From Candidatus Megaera polyxenophila (GTDB lineage: Bacteria; Pseudomonadota; Alphaproteobacteria; Rickettsiales; Rickettsiaceae), in contig AP017964.1 of NCBI GenBank assembly GCA_037101405.1, positions 124,001-188,000 on the forward strand: 64,000 nucleotides of DNA. The letters are read 5' to 3'. Of this stretch, positions 39,308-48,203 are shown piece after piece (position 1 is the stretch's first letter; each line of letters opens with the position of its first letter). The notes beneath the pieces are model-generated. The model was not told the origin of the DNA. It ran no database searches and saw only the letters and a program-made list of their open reading frames with translations. The translations under genes were made by a program, and so were the position numbers.

Positions 39308-42007
39308 ATGCCTATATACCGCACCTCGGTAAAAAAATTTTTTATCAGCGAAGTAACTGAATTTATTTTTGCTAATTTTGAAAATCATTTCGATAATTTA
39401 AAAATTATTCTGCCAAATGGGCATCTCTGTAATTATGTACAAAAAAATATAGTAAGTAAATTAGGTACAACAATATTACCTAATATTATACCAATAAATG
39501 ATATCAGCTCCTCTCTAGAAGATAGTTTCCAGATACCTTCACAGCAAATTGGAAAAATAACGAGCTTAGAAGAGAGAATAATTTTAACAGAAATTATCAA
39601 CTCCTATGATAAGTTAAATTATACTCTCCCCCAAACTATCAGTTTAGCTAGTTCGCTTGCAAAATTATTCTTCGAATTTGAAGCTAATAACATTGAGTTT
39701 AATAAATTAAAAAACATTCCCACTTTAGATCAGGCAGAACATTGGCACTTTATTTATGATTTTTTAGAATTTGCTTATAAAAACTGGCAAGAAAAAATTA
39801 CTGCTTTAAAAAAATCCACACCTGTCCAGCACCAAAAATTAATATTTAATGCTGAATTAAACAGAATCAGAGATGCTAAAAATTACACGGTTATTGCCGG
39901 TGTAATAGGTAATAACCAAATAACAAAGGATTTTATTGTTGAAATATCTAAATTAAAAAATGGTTATATTATCTTGCCGCCGTTTGTTGCACCGGACCAA
40001 TTAGAATTAGCTAAACTACTTCCTGAAGAGCCTTTATACAATATAGGTAAATTGCTAAATCAATTATCTGTAGATCTCCAAAATGTTCCATATTTAGGCA
40101 AAATAGCTATACCCTCAATGTTAGATAATTTGTTACTTAAAAGTGCGTCTGGGAATTGCAGAAATGAAATAAAATATGTGGAATTTGATAACATATTTCT
40201 AGAAGCAGAGTATGTTGCAGCAAAATGTTATGAGGCTTTAACAGTAAAGCCAGATGCTAAAATTGCAGTCCTGATTTCTGATGATAAAATAAAAAATTAT
40301 TTTATTGCTAAATTTGATAAATATGGCCTCAATTTCTCCGATTTGCTTGGAGAAAACATTTTAAACCTCCCATTAACTGGCCTGATGCTCGAAATAGCTA
40401 AAAACATTTGTCAGGAATTTTCTTTGCAGGATTTTATAAGCCTAATTTTGCACCCTTTAATCATTTGTGATGAAACAAGAAAATTAAAACAATTAATTGC
40501 CAAGCACAATAGATTTAGCCAAAATATCAATGATATAACTAAAATAATTGATGGTAATTTTACTGACCAAACACAATTAAATAAACTACATAATATTTGT
40601 AGAGTATTCAGCCATAAAGTTAGAAACCATAATTTTAGCACTTTTCTTATTGAAACTATGGAAGCTGTAAAAATAATATACCCTAATTTATGGCAAGGGT
40701 TTTACAATAATAAAATTACAAACGTTTTTACAGAAATCGTGCAAGTTACAGAGCATATTAAGCTTCCTGATCCAGAAAATTTTCCGGATATTCTTAAAGA
40801 ATTAATTTCTGGCGGACGTATTTATAATGATCCAGACAATAGATCCATAATTATCTGCTCTCCTAACGAAGCAACACTTATAAATTATGATTTAATAATA
40901 CATACAAGTTTTGTTTTGAATTCATATCCATTACCACAAATGGGGAGTCCATGGTTAAATAAGCAAATGATTGAACAAATAGGACTCGATTCTTGGACTG
41001 CACGGTTTGGGAATTCGATGTATGATTTTTATTTGAATTTACATAATAAAAATGTGCTAATTACCAGATCAATTAAAACTGGCAATTCTTCGGCATCTAT
41101 ACCGTCACCTTTTTTGTTAACCCTGAAACATATATTAAAAGAAAATCTGAATCAGAGTTTTATCTCCACAGATTCTACAATTAATAACCTTAACAAGCAG
41201 TCTGTAGAGCACGCCTTTGCCGAAACCTTCCCTGAGCAAATATCAGCTACAGATATAGAAACTTTAATTCGAACTCCCTATAATTTTTATGCAAAAAAAA
41301 TTCTCAATTTAAAAATTCCTCAGGAAATAGAAGAAACACCAGGATTATCAGAATTTGGAAATTTCTTTCACAAAGTCGTTGAAATATACACAAAAAATTA
41401 TGCCTCCGATCCCCTAATTGCCTTAGATAGATTTAAAAATTATGCTAAGGAATTACTATCAGCGAGCGTATTTCCAAAACAAACAACAGCTTTTTGGCAA
41501 ACCAAGATTGAGGCTATAGCTAATGATTTCATCATATTTGATCATAAGAGGCGGCAAAACCTAAAACAAATCGTTGTAGAAGCTCGTGGAGAACTCACAG
41601 TCGCTATTGCCGGTAAAAAAATAAAAATTGTCGCAATAGCTGACCGTATTGAAATAAATAAAGAAAATAAAGCAACAATAATTGATTATAAAACCGGTTC
41701 TATACCGACAAAAAAACACGTCTTCTCAGGCCTAAGCCCACAGCTAATTATTGAATCGATTATATTACTTGACGGAGGTTTTGGCAAGCTAGGAAGCATA
41801 GAGGCAGAAAGTTTGGTTTATGTTAAAATTAATAGCAAAAGCCCCTATATTTCTTTAACTGAGATAGCAATTAATAAAGAAGATATCCAAAAACACAACC
41901 AAGGGCTAATAAATTTACTTACCCATTATATTACAACTGGCCAGTATTTTATAGAACCCAATTTAATGAACTACGACGATTATTGGCATTTAGCAAGAAG
42001 GTCATAA
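39308..42007 (+). CDS. addB: Double-strand break repair protein AddB (alphaproteobacterial type)
   Basis: The 899-residue protein matches the AddB subunit, which works with AddA as a helicase-nuclease that processes DNA ends for RecA. The N-terminal part is helicase-like but degenerate. The C-terminal part has a PD-(D/E)XK nuclease of the Cas4/AddB kind: SATDIETLIRTPYNFYAKKIL, EFGNFFHKVVE, then Asp779 (ADRIE), Asp793 and Lys795 (IIDYKTG), then LSPQLIIESIIL. The gene looks complete. addA is not in this window. Confidence 0.9.
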   Translation: MPIYRTSVKKFFISEVTEFIFANFENHFDNLKIILPNGHLCNYVQKNIVSKLGTTILPNIIPINDISSSLEDSFQIPSQQIGKITSLEERIILTEIINSYDKLNYTLPQTISLASSLAKLFFEFEANNIEFNKLKNIPTLDQAEHWHFIYDFLEFAYKNWQEKITALKKSTPVQHQKLIFNAELNRIRDAKNYTVIAGVIGNNQITKDFIVEISKLKNGYIILPPFVAPDQLELAKLLPEEPLYNIGKLLNQLSVDLQNVPYLGKIAIPSMLDNLLLKSASGNCRNEIKYVEFDNIFLEAEYVAAKCYEALTVKPDAKIAVLISDDKIKNYFIAKFDKYGLNFSDLLGENILNLPLTGLMLEIAKNICQEFSLQDFISLILHPLIICDETRKLKQLIAKHNRFSQNINDITKIIDGNFTDQTQLNKLHNICRVFSHKVRNHNFSTFLIETMEAVKIIYPNLWQGFYNNKITNVFTEIVQVTEHIKLPDPENFPDILKELISGGRIYNDPDNRSIIICSPNEATLINYDLIIHTSFVLNSYPLPQMGSPWLNKQMIEQIGLDSWTARFGNSMYDFYLNLHNKNVLITRSIKTGNSSASIPSPFLLTLKHILKENLNQSFISTDSTINNLNKQSVEHAFAETFPEQISATDIETLIRTPYNFYAKKILNLKIPQEIEETPGLSEFGNFFHKVVEIYTKNYASDPLIALDRFKNYAKELLSASVFPKQTTAFWQTKIEAIANDFIIFDHKRRQNLKQIVVEARGELTVAIAGKKIKIVAIADRIEINKENKATIIDYKTGSIPTKKHVFSGLSPQLIIESIILLDGGFGKLGSIEAESLVYVKINSKSPYISLTEIAINKEDIQKHNQGLINLLTHYITTGQYFIEPNLMNYDDYWHLARRS

Positions 42008-42150
42008 AAATATCGTTTCTAGGTTAAATACCTTTGTAATCATCAAATACAGCTTGTTTAGGAAAAACCTGTTAATTCCCTACACTCTCTTCCACAACTC
42101 ATTTTTTATATAGCCGCAGGGAGAAATAGTTACAACCTCCTCCATGCTTT

Positions 42151-44955
42151 TTAGCTTTCTTTCGGCAGGGTAAAGCTGATTGTAGTGCCCATTCTTTTAC
42201 TTTCGGCTTTGATTGTTCCGCCGTGTACTTCAATAACCTTTTTACACACCGCAAGGCCTACTCCTCTTCCACCGGCAAAACTTTCTGTCCTTGAACTAAC
42301 CGTAAATTCTTCAAATACTTCGTCTAATTCACTTGGTGGAATCCCTATTCCCTCGTCACTAATGCTGAAAATTATCGTTTCATTATCATTATCCCGTTTG
42401 ATGCTAATTGCAATAGTTCCGCTTTTGGCGTAATTGATACTATTGATAATTAAATTATCTATTGCCTGGCTTAGGTAGTATTTATCAATATTTAAGATGA
42501 TCCCCTCTTCAATATCCAGCTGCCAGTTCCTTCTGCTGGTCTCTGGCCCTTCTTGCCAGTGAATAGTACTTTCTTCCTCATTCTCGTATAGCTTGCGGCA
42601 AAGAGTAACCCTATCCTCTACTAGCTGACTAAAGTCCGTTTCTACCAGTTTTAAGTCATAACTTGGTTTATTCAGTTTTGAGAGGCTTGATATATTCGAA
42701 TCAAATACCTCAAGACGAAGCGAGCTATCTAGTATCGTTTTAGCTGCTACTTTTCGCTGCTCATCATTTAACTTATCATAATCCTGCACCAGTACCTGAG
42801 CCATGCTCGATATCCCCGTCATCGGAGCGTGATATTCATGCGTTATATTGCGAATAAAACGTCCTTTTAATGCTTCTGCTTCCCTGGTCTGCTCCTTGTA
42901 CATGTTTATCCGGCCACTTAGATGCTCGTTCTTTTCTTCAGTTAGCTCCTGATGCTCTTGTTTGGGTTTGAAAAACATTAATAATACCGCTCCGGCAAGT
43001 ATTACCACATATATGGATACAAACTCAGGTGAACCGACTGTAAAATCAATCTCATTTATTCCAGCATAATATTTATATAGCTCTAAACCAAAGTAAAACC
43101 CTACTATGCTCATCCCTATCCCAAGCCGCCAACCGGTTAGAATCGTCGCTATTAATATATTCAGTACAAACAGGGCAAATTGTAACTGGCCAAATTTATT
43201 GACCATCACAAAGAAAACGGCAAATACAATCAACATATAGAAAATTACTATGTGCCACGCTACCTGCACTATAATCTCATGCTTTATCCTCGGCGGCCAA
43301 ATCGGATACATCGCTATTACCACCCCTGTAACCATCATGATCTGATAAACAACTACAATCACCTTGCTTTGATCGCCTACAAGCTCTAACCTGGTCGAAT
43401 ACATGGTGCTAAAACCATATATTATAAAATATATCCCAAGCCACATGTAATTAAGCTCATCTTTTGGGGCTCTCTCCTTGCAAAACTCAATAAAGCTAAA
43501 ATCCTGAATATTTCTTATTAAAGCTGATATCATCCGGTTATTTTCCTTCTTGCTCTTTTCCAAATAGCTATAATCCTTAATCCCGACCCAGCCACCTGCC
43601 TGCTTAAATATATAATGAAAGCCAAAAAGAACTAGCATATTGACGAGCATTCCTATCAATATAGTATCAGCTTTCACTTCAAAAATATTACCAACTAACA
43701 CAACAAAAAAACCTGCCACCATTGCTGCCGACACTGACTTTTTTGTGCTACGGAAACCAAAAATGGCTAGTAATAAGGGCACAGTTACAATTGGTAAATA
43801 AAAACTTGCTGAAGTCATTACTATACTAAGTAAATTAGCTTTTGAGAGAGCTAGATAAATAGCAAAAATACCTAATAAGAAAGAAAATATTTTTGAAATA
43901 GTTAATTTATTAATACCAATATTTAATGTTTTACTTATATCATTAGCAAATAATACTGCTGCAGAATTAATGCTAGAATCAGCTGTGGACATAGCTAATG
44001 AAGCTATACCTATTATAATTAATCCTTTAAGTCCTGAAAAAGCATAATTATCGGCTACATAATTCATTATCTGAGTCGGTTGCAATTCTGGATTAACTAC
44101 TCTAACTAACAGCGATATCCACCCGCTAAATAATTCGATAAGCACGAGTAAAATGGCTGCTATTAGCCAAGCTTTTTTGAGTTGACCAATACTTTTTCCC
44201 ATAGAAACTCTTTGAAAACCTGTAGGATCCATGCTTGGTAAAGCAAAATACAGTATTAAAGGTATCATTTCCCAAAACTTAGGGTTACCTAAATTAAATA
44301 CCTCTTTATAATTAAAATTTGCTGTTCTGATCACATCATTAAAACTGAAATTATTTTCACTTGTGATATGGTTATAAATAATTACACCTATGAGAGGTAT
44401 AACAAAGCCGAAAGTACAAAACTGGACTACATCAGTATGGGTTACAGCTCTAATACCACCAAAAGTGGAATATAATATTACTATCGTTGACGCTAATAAA
44501 AGAGCATATATAGAATCTATTCCTAAAAAATAGTTAAATACATTGCCAAAAACTTTAAATTGTACCGCTATTATCCCTATAGTTCCTAAAATTCCACAAA
44601 CTGCTGTTATTAATCTTACTTCAATACCATACAAATTGCCCATTGCTTCTGCTACAGAAGTGCTACCTAAAAATTCTCCCATCCTTGGAACTAAAAGATA
44701 CGCAGTTATAACTAAAGAAATGCTCATACAAATCGAAGGTATTAGATAATACAATCCATCAGAATAAGTATTAGAAAGTGTAACAAATAATCCGCTACCA
44801 CTTGCCCAAGTTGCAACTATAGTTGCAACCAACGCTCCTGTAGAAAAATTTCTTCCACCTAACGCATAATCTTGAATTGTTTTAACTTTCTTACCAGACT
44901 TAAGACCCACAACAAGGTTGGTAACCAAAAACGCTATAAAAATAATCGCAATCAT
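42151..44955 (-). CDS. Sodium/solute symporter-histidine kinase (copy 2), start supplied by an IS
   Basis: The architecture matches copy 1: SSF transporter helices, a second membrane block, and a kinase with His706 (NITHEYHAPMTG), N-box, intact first glycine box (DEGIGIPP) and G2 box. An IS1595 element interrupts the gene at 44946/44947. The original start is the ATG at 46640, on the far side of the element. Within the terminal repeat the element carries ATG-ATT-GCG directly in frame with the rest of the gene. The surviving frame therefore reads M-I-A-IIFIAFLV, replacing the original MTSNIDI. The frame is open further, to 45111, across the transposase gene, but those residues are antisense and unlikely. 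Nothing resembling a good Shine-Dalgarno sequence precedes the new ATG (AAGGG directly adjoins it), so expression is uncertain. Confidence 0.85.
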   Translation of the reverse strand: MIAIIFIAFLVTNLVVGLKSGKKVKTIQDYALGGRNFSTGALVATIVATWASGSGLFVTLSNTYSDGLYYLIPSICMSISLVITAYLLVPRMGEFLGSTSVAEAMGNLYGIEVRLITAVCGILGTIGIIAVQFKVFGNVFNYFLGIDSIYALLLASTIVILYSTFGGIRAVTHTDVVQFCTFGFVIPLIGVIIYNHITSENNFSFNDVIRTANFNYKEVFNLGNPKFWEMIPLILYFALPSMDPTGFQRVSMGKSIGQLKKAWLIAAILLVLIELFSGWISLLVRVVNPELQPTQIMNYVADNYAFSGLKGLIIIGIASLAMSTADSSINSAAVLFANDISKTLNIGINKLTISKIFSFLLGIFAIYLALSKANLLSIVMTSASFYLPIVTVPLLLAIFGFRSTKKSVSAAMVAGFFVVLVGNIFEVKADTILIGMLVNMLVLFGFHYIFKQAGGWVGIKDYSYLEKSKKENNRMISALIRNIQDFSFIEFCKERAPKDELNYMWLGIYFIIYGFSTMYSTRLELVGDQSKVIVVVYQIMMVTGVVIAMYPIWPPRIKHEIIVQVAWHIVIFYMLIVFAVFFVMVNKFGQLQFALFVLNILIATILTGWRLGIGMSIVGFYFGLELYKYYAGINEIDFTVGSPEFVSIYVVILAGAVLLMFFKPKQEHQELTEEKNEHLSGRINMYKEQTREAEALKGRFIRNITHEYHAPMTGISSMAQVLVQDYDKLNDEQRKVAAKTILDSSLRLEVFDSNISSLSKLNKPSYDLKLVETDFSQLVEDRVTLCRKLYENEEESTIHWQEGPETSRRNWQLDIEEGIILNIDKYYLSQAIDNLIINSINYAKSGTIAISIKRDNDNETIIFSISDEGIGIPPSELDEVFEEFTVSSRTESFAGGRGVGLAVCKKVIEVHGGTIKAESKRMGTTISFTLPKES
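42163..42969 (-). repeat. Near-identical kinase-module repeat, copy B
   Basis: This is the partner of 14719-15526 in inverted orientation. It covers the coiled coil and kinase domain of copy 2. Visible coding differences are few: Glu for Lys in YENEEES, Gly for Glu in the first glycine box, Thr for Lys in HGGTIKAE, and Ser for Trp just before FTLP. The similarity stops sharply at the last membrane helix on one side and at the gene end on the other. Confidence 0.92.
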
Positions 44956-45012
44956 CCCTTGACATTCAATAGATAATAGTTTATACTTAGGTTTATAATA
45001 AGGTGAAGAATT

Positions 45013-45927
45013 ATGAACTTTTTTGAATTTAACAAACAGTTTCCTACTGAACTTGATTGTATAAAGTACTTTATCACAATTAGGTATAATAATAAACCCG
45101 TTTGCAGACATTGCGGGAGCGACAGATTAACACACAGAAGAGATACACCTAAAAATTTTCAATGTATCTTCTGTAATAAAGGTTTCTCAATCTTCAAAGG
45201 GACAATATTTGAGAAGTCTGACACTGATTTACGTAAATGGTTTTATGCTATTCACTTGTTTTTAAATAGTAAAAAAGGTATATCAGGCTACCAACTAAAA
45301 AGAGAAATAGGCGTTACTTATAAAACGGCTTGGCGTATGCTTAAGCAAATCAGGCTTGCTATGGGTAATATTGAAAACCAGCAATTTTTTGGTACTTTAA
45401 TTGAAGTGGATGAGACCTATGTAGGCGGTAGACCTAGGAAGAAAAACAATAGAGATGATGATAACGATAACTTACCACCAGTAAATAAAAGGGGGCGTGG
45501 TACTAAAAAGAACGTTGTTGTTGGTTGTATTGATAAGATAAATAAGTCTGTATTTGCTAAAGTTATGATTAAAAACAACGATGGCAAGAAATTAACAGGT
45601 AAGCAGCTATTAGATGTATTGAATCAAGTTATAACCCAAGATAGCGTCATTATTAGCGATGAGTTCAAAGGATATAATATCCTCGGTAAGAAAACAAGCC
45701 ATATCCATTTAAGAGTAGACCATACGAAAGAATATGTAGCCAGCGGTAACATTCACACCAACAATATGGAGAACTTTTGGGGAACTCTAAAGCGTGGAAT
45801 ACTCGGCATATATCACCACGTATCAGCTAAGCATCTTCAAAAGTATGTTGATGAGTTTGCTTTTAGATATAATACTAGAGAAAATGGTTGTGTATTTAAT
45901 TTGATTTTACAACAGGCGGTTTTCTAA
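45013..45927 (+). CDS. IS1595-family transposase (ISXO2-like domain)
   Basis: The 304-residue transposase starts with a zinc ribbon (Cys31, Cys34, Cys51, Cys54: CRHCGS and CIFCNKGF). A helix-turn-helix segment follows (GISGYQLKREIGVTYKTAWRML). The ISXO2-type catalytic domain has the acidic residues in IEVDETYVGG and IISDEFKGY, and a C-terminal HTNNMENFWGTLKRG motif. The family mobilises by cut-and-paste or copy-type transposition with 8-bp target duplications. The gene looks intact. It overlaps the passenger gene tail to tail. Confidence 0.95.
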   Translation: MNFFEFNKQFPTELDCIKYFITIRYNNKPVCRHCGSDRLTHRRDTPKNFQCIFCNKGFSIFKGTIFEKSDTDLRKWFYAIHLFLNSKKGISGYQLKREIGVTYKTAWRMLKQIRLAMGNIENQQFFGTLIEVDETYVGGRPRKKNNRDDDNDNLPPVNKRGRGTKKNVVVGCIDKINKSVFAKVMIKNNDGKKLTGKQLLDVLNQVITQDSVIISDEFKGYNILGKKTSHIHLRVDHTKEYVASGNIHTNNMENFWGTLKRGILGIYHHVSAKHLQKYVDEFAFRYNTRENGCVFNLILQQAVF

Positions 45928-46537
45928 CGAATTGAATAGAGAGACTTCCATTTTCTAAACGATTTAAAATACCTTCTATATGTACTTTATGATAAACTTC
46001 ATATTTTTCATTATTTAAAATACCGTATTTTAAAGCAATAGTTGCTGTAATTTTTAAAGATTTAGCTATGTTTATATCTTTTACTTTAATTATCCCTGTC
46101 GCTGCATTAGAAAGGTAATAAGGTGGAAGTAAAACTGATGATTTATTTATTACATCTATTTCATCTTTTTGATGTGTCTGACCATTAACAATTATAACTG
46201 TCTTTTCTTGGTCTAAAAAACAACTAATCACCTGAGTAGAACAGTTATAAACTGACATAGCAATTCGAATGTTGTGTATATTATTATCTGGAAATTCTAA
46301 TCTAGGTTCTGGAATTATCAATAATTTATCCTTAATACTATAATTTTGCTTACATTTATGTACTAAATAAACGAGAGGTAGAGATAAAAATATAGCACCT
46401 AAAAACTGTTGCGTTAACATATAGTACCCCAAACTACTGCAAATAAAAGCAAAAGAAGGTAATGCTTTACTGTCCAGCCAATCTTTGATATAATCACTGA
46501 CAATAGTATTAGAAACTTGTTTAAAAAATTCCAACAT
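45896..46537 (-). CDS. Passenger gene of the IS1595 element, unknown membrane protein
   Basis: The 213-residue protein has two adjacent hydrophobic stretches near the N-terminus (about 28-58: PSFAFICSSLGYYMLTQ and FLGAIFLSLPLVYLVHKC). A soluble, mostly beta-type domain of about 150 residues follows (KLLIIPEPRLEFPDNNIHNIRIAMSVYN...) and a basic end. I do not recognise a family. The gene is wholly inside the element's terminal repeats and is the right length and composition to be real. IS1595 elements are known to carry passenger genes, usually unrelated to transposition. No Shine-Dalgarno sequence is evident before its ATG. Confidence 0.7.
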   Translation of the reverse strand: MLEFFKQVSNTIVSDYIKDWLDSKALPSFAFICSSLGYYMLTQQFLGAIFLSLPLVYLVHKCKQNYSIKDKLLIIPEPRLEFPDNNIHNIRIAMSVYNCSTQVISCFLDQEKTVIIVNGQTHQKDEIDVINKSSVLLPPYYLSNAATGIIKVKDINIAKSLKITATIALKYGILNNEKYEVYHKVHIEGILNRLENGSLSIQFVRKPPVVKSN

Positions 46538-46619
46538 AATAAATTATTATAAAACTGACCAAATATATCAGTAATATACAATCTATTATTGAATGTCAAG
46601 GGATGATTGCGAAAATAAT

Positions 46620-46640
46620 TATATCAATATTGGAAGTCAT
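46620..46640 (-). pseudogene. Separated 5' end of symporter-kinase copy 2
   Basis: ATG ACT TCC AAT ATT GAT ATA on the minus strand encodes MTSNIDI, the original N-terminus of copy 2, which lines up with MQFDIDS of copy 1. It continues through the target duplication (ATTATTTT) in the frame that resumes on the other side of the element. As it stands, translation from here runs into the IS and stops after 14 codons. Confidence 0.85.
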
Positions 46641-46863
46641 TTTTTAAAATCTAATATTTAAATATACTAAAAGTTGCATTATATTCTTAACATAATCAAC
46701 TTAATATATATTTAGCAAGAAAAAAATAAATATAAATTTTGCATATTTTTAAATTAATAGCTGAGGTAAAATAACTTGAATCCAATCAAGTCTCTGCAAA
46801 TTTAGAACTTCTGCGTTTGAAATTAAATGCTTGTTATCAACCGCTACATAGCGACGCTTGCTT

Positions 46864-47247
46864 TTAATCCTTTACCATTGTCAAGTATTTAGCAGGCCCT
46901 TTTTTGTAACGCCATTTACTAGGTTTTCTAAAACTTTTAGCACTAGCGAGGATTTTGGTTTGGTCTAATTTTTCTTCTAATAGAGGATCTTTAGTTATTT
47001 GGGTTACTTTAGGTTTTTCTAAAGTTAAATATTTATTAGCAAGTTTTTGAATTCTTTCAGGTGAACCAAGATACGCTAATTCAGCCTTAAGAATCCGGAT
47101 AGCATCTTCTTCGTTCCGAACTTGTTTTTTTATTTCTTCAAGTTCTAGCCTCAAAGTTACGACGCTGTCTTTTATAGTAAAAAGGCCATATATAGTTAGC
47201 AAACATAAGATTATGGCTATGTAGCTTATAACTTTATATAAACTCAT
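46864..47247 (-). CDS. ftsL: Cell division protein FtsL
   Basis: This small bitopic protein (127 residues) has one N-terminal helix (about 6-25, VISYIAIILCLLTIYGLF), then a coiled coil (LRLELEEIKKQVRNEEDAIRILKAELAYL) and a conserved SPERIQKLANKYL segment. FtsL joins FtsB and FtsQ in the divisome and activates septal peptidoglycan synthesis. Identity rests on this layout and on position after rsmH, with a four-base overlap. The gene that usually follows, ftsI, is missing here: the next co-directed gene was the symporter-kinase. Confidence 0.88.
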   Translation of the reverse strand: MSLYKVISYIAIILCLLTIYGLFTIKDSVVTLRLELEEIKKQVRNEEDAIRILKAELAYLGSPERIQKLANKYLTLEKPKVTQITKDPLLEEKLDQTKILASAKSFRKPSKWRYKKGPAKYLTMVKD

Positions 47248-48203
47248 CTTATACCCCCAATTTTTTGAGCAACTCTAAGACGGGCCGATCTTGATCTATG
47301 ATTTTCCCTAATTTCACGAGTAGTTGGCAATATCGGCTTTTTTGAAATTATTTTTAACCATTTACTCTCATCGTAATTTTCTGGCTCGGGGGCGTATTTT
47401 GATCTGGCCACTTTTTTTAAGGAGTGATTTTTAAAAAAAGATTTTACAATACTATCTTCAAGTGAATGGAAAGATACGATAAGAACTCTCGCTCCCGGAT
47501 TTAAAATATCATTTAGGTTACCTAAAAAACTTTCAAGATTCTCAAGCTCTTTATTGATATAGATTCTGATTGCTTGAAATGTTTTAGTTGCCGGATCAAT
47601 TTTACTTTTTCGGTAATGCATGGATTTACGAACAATTTCAGCTAATCTAACTGTAGTGGTAATTGGTTCTTTTTGACGTTCCTGAACTATCATTTTTGCA
47701 ATTTGCCTAGATTGTACTTCCTCACCATATTTATAAATCACTTCAGCCATTTCTTCTTCTGAAGCACTTGCTATAAAATCCGCAGCACTGTAACCGCTAC
47801 TGCTCATGCGCATATCTAAATTACCATCACGCATGAAAGAAAACCCCCTTTCCTTTTCATCAAGCTGCATGGAAGAAACACCTAAATCTACTACTACCCC
47901 GTCGTACCTCTCCCCTCTTGAAAGTTCTTTTATATTAGCAAAATTGCCTTGAATAAATTCAAACCTTTCCTTGTATTTAGTACCAAGTTTTTCTGCATAT
48001 TTGTAAACAGTTGGATCTTGATCAAGAGCCTTAACAAAGCAATTAGAAGTATCTAATATTGCTTTCGTATATCCCCCGGCACCGAAAGTACAATCGAGGT
48101 ATTTTTTACCATGCTGTGGCTGCAAATTTTCAATAATTTCGCAAAGAAACACTGGATAATGAGGACTAGACAAAGTATTTTCTCCTAATGAAAGGTTATT
48201 CAT
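47244..48203 (-). CDS. rsmH: 16S rRNA (cytosine-N4)-methyltransferase
   Basis: RsmH/MraW (319 residues) methylates C1402 of 16S rRNA. The SAM-binding region is CTFGAGGYTKAILD, and the family motif is YDGVVVDLGVSSMQLDEKERGFSF followed by NLDMRMS. VSFHSLEDSIVKSFF is also diagnostic. It overlaps mraZ upstream and ftsL downstream by four bases each (ATGA), so the three are translated as a coupled unit. Confidence 0.97.
   Translation of the reverse strand: MNNLSLGENTLSSPHYPVFLCEIIENLQPQHGKKYLDCTFGAGGYTKAILDTSNCFVKALDQDPTVYKYAEKLGTKYKERFEFIQGNFANIKELSRGERYDGVVVDLGVSSMQLDEKERGFSFMRDGNLDMRMSSSGYSAADFIASASEEEMAEVIYKYGEEVQSRQIAKMIVQERQKEPITTTVRLAEIVRKSMHYRKSKIDPATKTFQAIRIYINKELENLESFLGNLNDILNPGARVLIVSFHSLEDSIVKSFFKNHSLKKVARSKYAPEPENYDESKWLKIISKKPILPTTREIRENHRSRSARLRVAQKIGGIR

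Larger units (their letters stand above)
44947..46611. mobile_element. IS1595-family element with a passenger gene, 1665 bp
   Basis: The ends are 25-bp inverted repeats beginning CGCAATCATCCC at 44947, with the complement ending at 46611. They are flanked by an 8-bp direct repeat AAAATAAT (44939-44946 and 46612-46619), the duplication size expected for IS1595. It contains the transposase (45013-45927, plus) and an oppositely oriented passenger gene (45896-46537) whose 3' end overlaps that of the transposase by 32 bases. Removing the element and one duplication restores the symporter-kinase frame exactly. Perfect ends and target duplication indicate a recent simple insertion. Confidence 0.95.

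Noticed and set aside
44956..45111. Start of symporter-kinase copy 2 at 45111 inside the transposase gene
   Set aside because: The extra 52 residues are antisense to the transposase start and IS end and have no counterpart in the paralogue or in the reconstructed ancestral gene.
46612..46863. Search for a tRNA, promoter or small gene between the IS1595 element and ftsL
   Set aside because: The stretch is AT-rich and holds only the separated start of the symporter-kinase. I found no cloverleaf or further coding sequence.
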